Shown here: positions 58,159-64,000 of the stretch, piece after piece
Layout: each line of letters starts with the position of its first letter
How positions within the stretch are numbered: position 1 is the first letter of the stretch
Assembly: GCF_002453355.1 (NCBI RefSeq)
Contig: NZ_DKGQ01000039.1
Span: 59,174 to 123,173, forward strand
Source: Psychrobacter sp. UBA6766
GTDB taxonomy: Bacteria; Pseudomonadota; Gammaproteobacteria; Pseudomonadales; Moraxellaceae
Length of the DNA stretch: 64,000 bases
Reading direction: 5' to 3'
Made by a program: the position numbers and the translations under genes
The notes under the pieces: model-generated
What the model was told of the DNA's origin: nothing
Databases searched by the model: none
Seen by the model: only the letters and a program-made list of their open reading frames with translations

Positions 58159-59250
58159 ATGAAAGAATCCTTACGCCTGCGTTTAGACCAGATGGTAGAC
58201 CGTTATGAAGAGGTCACCGCCTTATTATCAGACCCAAGTGTCATCAGCGATAATAATAAATTCCGTGAATTGTCCGTTGAGCATAGCGACTTGATGGAGA
58301 TCACGACGTTATGGCAGAACTATTTGCGGGCAGAGACGGATCAAGCGGATGCAGAGACGATGCTTGCGGAATCATCAGACCCTGAAATGAAAGAGATGAT
58401 GCAGGATGAGATTGACAGTGCGCGTAAGACCATTGCTGAGATGGAAGAAGCGCTTAACGTCATGATGTTGCCAAAAGACCCTAATGATAAAGTACCAGCG
58501 TTTTTGGAAATTCGAGCTGGGACAGGCGGTGATGAAGCAGCGATTTTCTCGGGTGATTTGTTCCGAATGTACCAAAAATACGCGCAAAACCAAGGTTGGA
58601 CGGTAGAGATTTTATCAGCCAATGAAGGTGAGCATGGCGGTTATAAAGAAATCATCACTCGCGTATCTGGTAATAGCGTTTATGGTCGTTTAAAGTTTGA
58701 GTCGGGCGCTCATCGCGTCCAGCGTGTCCCTGAAACTGAAAGCCAAGGTCGTGTTCATACCTCAGCCTGTACGGTTGCCGTTATGCCAGAGGTTGAGATT
58801 GATGATACGGTTGATATCAATCCTGCCGATATTAAAATGGATACCTTTCGCTCAAGCGGCGCGGGTGGTCAGCACGTTAACACCACGGATTCCGCGGTAC
58901 GTTTGACCCACATTCCAACTGGTACCGTGGTAGAGTGTCAACAAGAACGCAGTCAGCATAAAAACCGTGCCCATGCGATGAAAATGCTGGTGTCCAAAAT
59001 CCAACAGGCAAAAGTACAAGCGCAGGTCGATGTGGCCGATTCTATACGTCGCGACTTGGTTGGTAGTGGTGATCGCTCAGAGCGTATCCGTACCTATAAC
59101 TTCCCGCAAGGCCGAATGACTGACCATCGAATTAATTTGACGTTATATAAGCTTGATTCGATTATGGAAGGTGATTTAGATGAAATCCTTGATGCCCTGT
59201 TACGTGAACACCAAGCAGACTTGATGGCCAGTATTGGCGGAGTTGAATAA
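58159..59250 (+). CDS. prfA: Peptide chain release factor 1
   Basis: 363 residues, normal length. The peptidyl-tRNA hydrolysis motif GGQ is at residues 236-238 in SSGAGGQHVNTTDSAVRLTH. ESGAHRVQRVPETESQGRVH and the end RMTDHRINLTLYKLDSIMEG are RF1/RF2 hallmarks. The stop-codon reading loop is expected between residues about 180 and 195 and is read here as the RF1 type. RF1 recognises UAA and UAG. In the same genome one metallophosphoesterase ends early at an amber codon that this factor would read. Confidence 0.96.
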   Translation: MKESLRLRLDQMVDRYEEVTALLSDPSVISDNNKFRELSVEHSDLMEITTLWQNYLRAETDQADAETMLAESSDPEMKEMMQDEIDSARKTIAEMEEALNVMMLPKDPNDKVPAFLEIRAGTGGDEAAIFSGDLFRMYQKYAQNQGWTVEILSANEGEHGGYKEIITRVSGNSVYGRLKFESGAHRVQRVPETESQGRVHTSACTVAVMPEVEIDDTVDINPADIKMDTFRSSGAGGQHVNTTDSAVRLTHIPTGTVVECQQERSQHKNRAHAMKMLVSKIQQAKVQAQVDVADSIRRDLVGSGDRSERIRTYNFPQGRMTDHRINLTLYKLDSIMEGDLDEILDALLREHQADLMASIGGVE

Positions 59251-59404
59251 GGTAGTCAAAAGCTGACTAATTTAGCTAAGATGAAAGTCAAAATTCAGAA
59301 CAATTTTGCTATTTTTAATAGCAAAAATATAAATTTTACTTGAACGTTTTATTTTAATTTTACTTCGTTTATTCCTTTAATTATCTAATAATTTTGAGAG
59401 TATT

Positions 59405-60943
59405 ATGTCAAAGCACAACAATCAGAATCCGAATCAAGAGCAAGCTCCAGAAGACGCTAATGAGCTGATCGCTCAACTGCAAGCCAAGTTGGATGACATC
59501 AAGGCGTCAGGAAAGCAACCTTATCCTAATACCTTTAAGCGCACGGATTATGCTCAGGATTTACAAACCGCTTTTGACGGTGTCTCAAAGCAAGAAATCG
59601 AAGATAAAATCACCAATGGTGAAAAAACTCAGGTCAACGTTGCCGGCCGCGTGATGCTAAACCGTGGGGCATTTATCGTTATTCAAGATATGACTGGTCG
59701 TATTCAGTTATATGTGGCACGTAAACAGCTAGATGCAGAGACATTAGCGCTGATTAAATCACTAGATTTGGGTGATATCGTTGGGGTGTCTGGCTATATC
59801 GGTCGTTCTGGAAAAGGCGATTTGTACGTTCATATCGAAGCGCTTACTTTATTGACCAAAGCGCTACGTCCAATGCCAAATAAGTTCCATGGTTTAGCTG
59901 ATGTCGAAGCGCGCTATCGCAATCGTCATCTTGATTTGATGACCAATGAGACGACCCGCGATACCTTTGTGATACGCAGTCAGATTATCAGTGGAATTCG
60001 CAAGTTTATGTTGAATGAGCGTTTTATGGAAGTTGAAACGCCGATGATGCATCCGATTCCGGGTGGCGCGGTTGCCCGCCCGTTTGTGACCCATCATAAC
60101 GCTTTAGATATGCCGTTATATCTACGTATTGCTCCTGAGCTTTATTTAAAACGCCTCGTGGTTGGTGGTTTTGAAAAAGTGTTTGAGATTAACCGTAGCT
60201 TCCGTAATGAAGGCGTCTCAACCCGTCATAACCCTGAATTTACCATGATTGAGTTTTATCAAGCGTATGCCGATCACCATGATTTAATGGATTTGACCGA
60301 GCGTCTATTCAATGAGCTGGCGGTAAATATTTTGGGCACGACGGAGCTGACTTACCAAGGTGAAGCCATTAGCCTAAAAGCGCCGTTTATACGTTTGTCT
60401 ATGCCTGATGCGATTGCTAGATATGCAGAAAACTTTGATATATCACGTATTAACGATCGTGATTATCTTGCAGACTACGCTTCAACGACACTGAAGCAAC
60501 AAGTCAAAGACGTCTTTGGCATTGGTAAATTGCAGACGATTATCTTTGAAGAAACCGCTGAGCATCAATTGCGCCAACCAACTTTTATCACAGAATATCC
60601 TGCTGAAACCTCACCTTTAGCGCGCCGCAACGATGACAATCCTGAGATTACCGATCGTTTTGAGCTATTTATCGGCGGTCGTGAACTGGCCAATGGTTTT
60701 AGCGAACTGAACGACCCTGCCGATCAGGCCCAGCGCTTCCATGATCAAGTCGCTGAAAAAGACGCTGGCGATGACGAAGCGATGCATTTTGATGAAGAAT
60801 ATATCGAAGCTTTGTCTTATGGGCTACCACCAACAGCAGGTGAGGGTATTGGTATCGATCGCTTAGTGATGCTATTTACGGATTCGGCCAGTATTCGCGA
60901 CGTGATTTTATTTCCGCATATGCGCCGCAAGTTTGATAGCTAA
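59405..60943 (+). CDS. lysS: Lysyl-tRNA synthetase, class II
   Basis: 512 residues, normal length. The N-terminal OB fold includes VAGRVMLNRGAFIVIQDMTG and GDIVGVSGYIGRSGKGDLYV. Class II motif 1 is RKFMLNERFMEVETPMMHPI, motif 2 is FEKVFEINRSFRNEGVSTRH, motif 3 is GEGIGIDRLVMLFTDSASIR. It charges tRNA-Lys. GAGAGTATT precedes the start. The 150-base gap to prfA shows no terminator, so cotranscription with prfA is possible but not proven. Confidence 0.96.
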   Translation: MSKHNNQNPNQEQAPEDANELIAQLQAKLDDIKASGKQPYPNTFKRTDYAQDLQTAFDGVSKQEIEDKITNGEKTQVNVAGRVMLNRGAFIVIQDMTGRIQLYVARKQLDAETLALIKSLDLGDIVGVSGYIGRSGKGDLYVHIEALTLLTKALRPMPNKFHGLADVEARYRNRHLDLMTNETTRDTFVIRSQIISGIRKFMLNERFMEVETPMMHPIPGGAVARPFVTHHNALDMPLYLRIAPELYLKRLVVGGFEKVFEINRSFRNEGVSTRHNPEFTMIEFYQAYADHHDLMDLTERLFNELAVNILGTTELTYQGEAISLKAPFIRLSMPDAIARYAENFDISRINDRDYLADYASTTLKQQVKDVFGIGKLQTIIFEETAEHQLRQPTFITEYPAETSPLARRNDDNPEITDRFELFIGGRELANGFSELNDPADQAQRFHDQVAEKDAGDDEAMHFDEEYIEALSYGLPPTAGEGIGIDRLVMLFTDSASIRDVILFPHMRRKFDS

Positions 60944-61057
60944 ACGGCTTTGCTTGCCATAAATTCACGCTGGGACTAAACTGAACATAAGAAGGCTTTT
61001 TCTACTTTTAACGGAATGGTCTCAAGTTCTTTATGAGATCGCATGTATAGGGATATT

Positions 61058-62425
61058 ATGGACACTCAGCAAGCAACAGCATCGATTTGGCAACAAATGA
61101 TTCAGCAGAATTTTTTATCTCTGTATGACTTAACCGCAGACAAAATCACTGACCCTGAGTATCTTCAGGGTTATGATTTTGTTTTTGAGTTTTCTAATGC
61201 CATTGTTTACCTTATCGTTAATGATGTCACGATGCAGGCTGATCAGCACGATATTGATAACGCTCAGGTTCGTACGTGGAGAAAAGAGGTTGTCAATCAG
61301 CTGATTAAGCAACATGCCCAGCTGTATCTTAAAAATGATAAGGCACTTACCTATAGAAATGAGTCGATATCTGACAAGACAGTGATATCTAACAAAACAG
61401 GGCATAAAGCGATTTATTTTATTGGCTTAACATCACTTTCAGTTCAGCATCAAGACGTTACTGAAAAAGACAGTGCTCAGCCTGTTTATCAAAATACCTA
61501 TCGAAGCAACTCTCAGAACATCTATCAAAACATGCCTATAGAAATGCCATCTTATGCGATTGGTTATGAATACGGCAGTCAGTTTTTTGCAGAAGACTGT
61601 GTGTTAGATTTAGACGATGAAGAAAGTGTGCTGCAAGTATTTAGCTATCAAAATTTTACTGAGGTACTTAAGCAATTGGTGACGCCCAGTGATTTGACAG
61701 CATTTTTAGACTTTCATCGCCGTAAGCTTGCTGGGTTTGAAGCGTTTCAGGATGAATCAACCTTGCTTGGCCAGTTTTTAGAGTCGCCAGACTTTTATCA
61801 AAGGGCGATTGACGTTCAAAAACAATTGGTCAGCCATGACTTGATAGCAGAGATTGAACCACGATTGCTAAAAGCGGCACAGCCTGAGCAAACTGAGTTT
61901 GCTAAAGCATTGAAGGTGGAAATTCAAAAAAATACTCGCATGTGGTACAAGCTTTTTAACAGCTTAGTCAAGGAGTGTTATGACGCGGGGACGCCAATAC
62001 CAAAAGAGCAGGTTGATATTTTGGTCGACGAGTCTATGTATACCTATGCTTGTTTGGTAGAAAAAATATTGGCGCACAGAACCATCGATCAGGATTCGCG
62101 TTGGACCGGCTACGTACGTCATGAGCACTCTTATAATGTCTTTGGGCGCCATTACCTGATGGTGTTTTATGCTCAAGATGACAGCAGCTCATTAAGTGCC
62201 GACACGGTCCGTGCTAATCATCAAGATTTGTTATTTGAGCTCAATGCGCAAATGCAGCAGCCTGTTATGCAAGATTTGTTTTTAATCGGCGTTGATGTTA
62301 GGCCTTGTGAAGACAGCGTCAATACCGAGGTGCATCTTGATGCCTTTCATCAGCATGGCTCGCTTATCGATATACATACCCAGCGTTTGTATGAACAATT
62401 GGCTGAGTTACGCGCGCAATCCTAA
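61058..62425 (+). CDS. Hypothetical cytoplasmic protein
   Basis: 455 residues from the ATG at 61058, preceded by AGGGATATT; an ATG at 61043 is also in frame. No signal or membrane segment. Residues about 115-180 include a Gln/Ser/Asn-rich stretch (QNTYRSNSQNIYQNMPIEMP) that may be a flexible linker. The first part (KEVVNQLIKQHAQLYLKNDK) and the C-terminal SVNTEVHLDAFHQHGSLIDI look like globular alpha/beta regions. I do not recognise the family. It lies between lysS and dnaX on the same strand. Confidence 0.68.
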   Translation: MDTQQATASIWQQMIQQNFLSLYDLTADKITDPEYLQGYDFVFEFSNAIVYLIVNDVTMQADQHDIDNAQVRTWRKEVVNQLIKQHAQLYLKNDKALTYRNESISDKTVISNKTGHKAIYFIGLTSLSVQHQDVTEKDSAQPVYQNTYRSNSQNIYQNMPIEMPSYAIGYEYGSQFFAEDCVLDLDDEESVLQVFSYQNFTEVLKQLVTPSDLTAFLDFHRRKLAGFEAFQDESTLLGQFLESPDFYQRAIDVQKQLVSHDLIAEIEPRLLKAAQPEQTEFAKALKVEIQKNTRMWYKLFNSLVKECYDAGTPIPKEQVDILVDESMYTYACLVEKILAHRTIDQDSRWTGYVRHEHSYNVFGRHYLMVFYAQDDSSSLSADTVRANHQDLLFELNAQMQQPVMQDLFLIGVDVRPCEDSVNTEVHLDAFHQHGSLIDIHTQRLYEQLAELRAQS

Positions 62426-62554
62426 TCTATGCTAGAAACCAGTTTCAATGCTGGATTTCGTTGCACGGTTTCAATACCTACTTTGATAGTTAATTTTAAG
62501 GTACGTCGCTGATTTGAATCTCTATTTATATTATTACTCACATTGGCATTCATT

Positions 62555-64000
62555 ATGACGCAGCAATATCAAGTTTTAGCACGCAAATATCGTCCAAAAA
62601 ACTTTCACGAGTTGATTGGGCAGTCACACGTCTCGCAGGCGCTGATTAATGCGATTGATTATAATCGTCTTCATCACGCTTATCTATTTACGGGTACACG
62701 CGGCGTTGGCAAGACGACCATCGCCCGTATTTTATCTAAATGTTTAAACTGCGAGACGGGTATTACCAGCACTCCATGTGGCGTCTGTGATAATTGCGTG
62801 GCGATTGATCAAGGACGTTTTATTGACCTGATAGAGATTGATGCCGCCTCTCGCACCAAAGTTGAAGACACCCGTGAGCTTCTTGACAATGTGCCGTATG
62901 CGCCAAGCCAAGGTCGTTACAAAGTCTATTTGATTGATGAAGTGCATATGCTGTCAACGCATAGCTTTAATGCGCTCCTCAAAACCTTAGAAGAGCCACC
63001 TGAGCATGTAAAGTTCTTACTAGCGACTACTGATCCGCAAAAGCTGCCCATCACGATTATCTCGCGCTGTTTGCAGTTTGTGCTGCGGCCTTTATCACAA
63101 CGTCTACTCAGTGAGCATTTAGCCAATATTTTAACCAAAGAGCATGTGGATTATACGCAGCCTGCACTTTGGCAATTGGCCAGTGCTGCAAAAGGGTCTG
63201 TTCGTGATGCGCTATCATTGACCGATCAAGCGATTGCTTTTGGGCAAGGTGGGCTAGATGATGTGACGGTTAATGCCATGCTTGGCTTAATTGATGCTGC
63301 TGATTTGGTGCGTTTAATCACAGATATTTATAATCACGATAAGACTGCGGTTGCTGCTCATATCGAGCAGATGCGTGCACAAATGGTCGATGCAACCAGT
63401 ATGTTTGATGGTTTGGCTGAGCTGCTACATCAATTGGCATTGACGCAACTGCTGCCCGAAGTTGCTCTTAACGTAAATGAAGCACAAGCGCAGGAGATTA
63501 ATCGGCTTGCGCAGCATATCAGTCCTGACGTTTTACAGCTTTATTATGAAATAGTGGTACAAGCGCGTGAAGGCGTAAAATTGGCTAGCACACCGATGCA
63601 AGCGCTTGAGATGTGTATTTTACGTCTATTGGCTTTTCGACCTTTATCCGACGATGAGATTTTAGTAAATCCGCCAGATAGCTCCGCATCATCTAGCACT
63701 ACACCTTTAATCGAAAAAAACGCTGCTACAATTGAATCAAATACAGCGCCATCAAGCAATATTGAGCTTTCCTCATTAGTGTCAACTTTAGAGTCTTTGC
63801 CAGTATCACCAGCATCAGAAACGGTATCAACACCATCACTACAAAACGGCGATGCGAATGATCAAATGCAAAGTGAAGCTGGGTCACATAGCGCAGCTCA
63901 TGGTAATGCTGAACTTGGTCAATATATTAGTCATAACCATGATGAAGAGTTAAGTTTAATAGATAATAATCTTAGCTCTGAACCTGTTGTTGAACCTGTT
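62555..64000 (+). CDS. dnaX: DNA polymerase III subunit gamma/tau (partial, 3' end outside window)
   Basis: The frame is open from ATG 62555 to the right edge (482 codons visible). The AAA+ clamp-loader domain is complete: ARKYRPKNFHELIGQSHVSQ, Walker A GTRGVGKTT, zinc module Cys residues in CLNCETGITSTPCGVCDNC, Walker B VYLIDEVHMLS, sensor region TTDPQKLPITIISRC. From about residue 370 a Ser/Thr/Pro-rich linker begins (PPDSSASSSTTPLIEK), as expected before the tau-specific domains. It is the clamp-loader core; the possible HolD gene at 25 kb would be its partner. Confidence 0.95.
   Translation, partial: MTQQYQVLARKYRPKNFHELIGQSHVSQALINAIDYNRLHHAYLFTGTRGVGKTTIARILSKCLNCETGITSTPCGVCDNCVAIDQGRFIDLIEIDAASRTKVEDTRELLDNVPYAPSQGRYKVYLIDEVHMLSTHSFNALLKTLEEPPEHVKFLLATTDPQKLPITIISRCLQFVLRPLSQRLLSEHLANILTKEHVDYTQPALWQLASAAKGSVRDALSLTDQAIAFGQGGLDDVTVNAMLGLIDAADLVRLITDIYNHDKTAVAAHIEQMRAQMVDATSMFDGLAELLHQLALTQLLPEVALNVNEAQAQEINRLAQHISPDVLQLYYEIVVQAREGVKLASTPMQALEMCILRLLAFRPLSDDEILVNPPDSSASSSTTPLIEKNAATIESNTAPSSNIELSSLVSTLESLPVSPASETVSTPSLQNGDANDQMQSEAGSHSAAHGNAELGQYISHNHDEELSLIDNNLSSEPVVEPV

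Overview
The window looks like the chromosome of a Moraxellaceae gamma-proteobacterium, most likely Psychrobacter. This rests on the moderately AT-rich composition and on host proteins typical of that group: a LemA/M48 peptidase pair, FabI, a long HrpA, a FabH-like synthase of about 380 residues, and PrfA, LysS and DnaX. No database search was possible, so the genus is an inference.

Positions 1 to about 21,000 are the right-hand part of a prophage whose head-packaging and early genes lie outside the window to the left. The order is: decoration protein (cut by the edge), lambda E-type major capsid protein, a small HeH/LEM-tail protein, a Mu gp36-like head-tail protein, a Mu gpG-like tail completion protein, a tail terminator-like protein and a tail tube protein. 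A block of large tail proteins (4.5-12.4 kb) follows, including a 1205-residue protein and a hub-like protein. Then come a tail assembly chaperone with a frameshifted extension, a two-gene cargo insert with a lipoprotein, the tape measure protein, two small holin-like membrane proteins, a GH108 endolysin and, convergent, a P4-type tyrosine integrase. No tail sheath was seen, so a long non-contractile tail is likely. Many module boundaries carry an intrinsic terminator, and several are followed by a recurrent linker resembling GCCTAAAATTTGA.

From 21 kb the host chromosome begins: lemA and a very long M48 peptidase; a HolD-like gene; serC; a yejABEF peptide importer interrupted by gloB; an iron-type alcohol dehydrogenase; folE; fabI; a DUF1275 protein; an SLC13 transporter; a metallophosphoesterase broken by an amber codon; a DUF1543 protein; hrpA; aspA. 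Next comes a putative heme-oxidoreductase cassette (a helper-like protein, a DyP peroxidase and a catalase-fold protein, 49.9-53.5 kb). It is followed by an MliC lipoprotein, a DUF421 protein ending in a rubredoxin-like knuckle, pnuC with a nicotinamide riboside kinase, fabH-like, prfA, lysS, an unknown gene, and dnaX running off the right edge.

The strongest unusual observations are: the chaperone frameshift site T TTT TTT at 12660-12666; the lipoprotein cargo between chaperone and tape measure; the terminator/linker architecture of the late region; the DyP/catalase cassette with a palindrome in front; a G8 tract at the ribosome binding site of a membrane protein; a palindromic intergenic repeat family (24.86 and 53.71 kb); and similar pentapeptide-periodic tracts in two unrelated proteins. 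No tRNA, rRNA, CRISPR array or insertion sequence was recognised.
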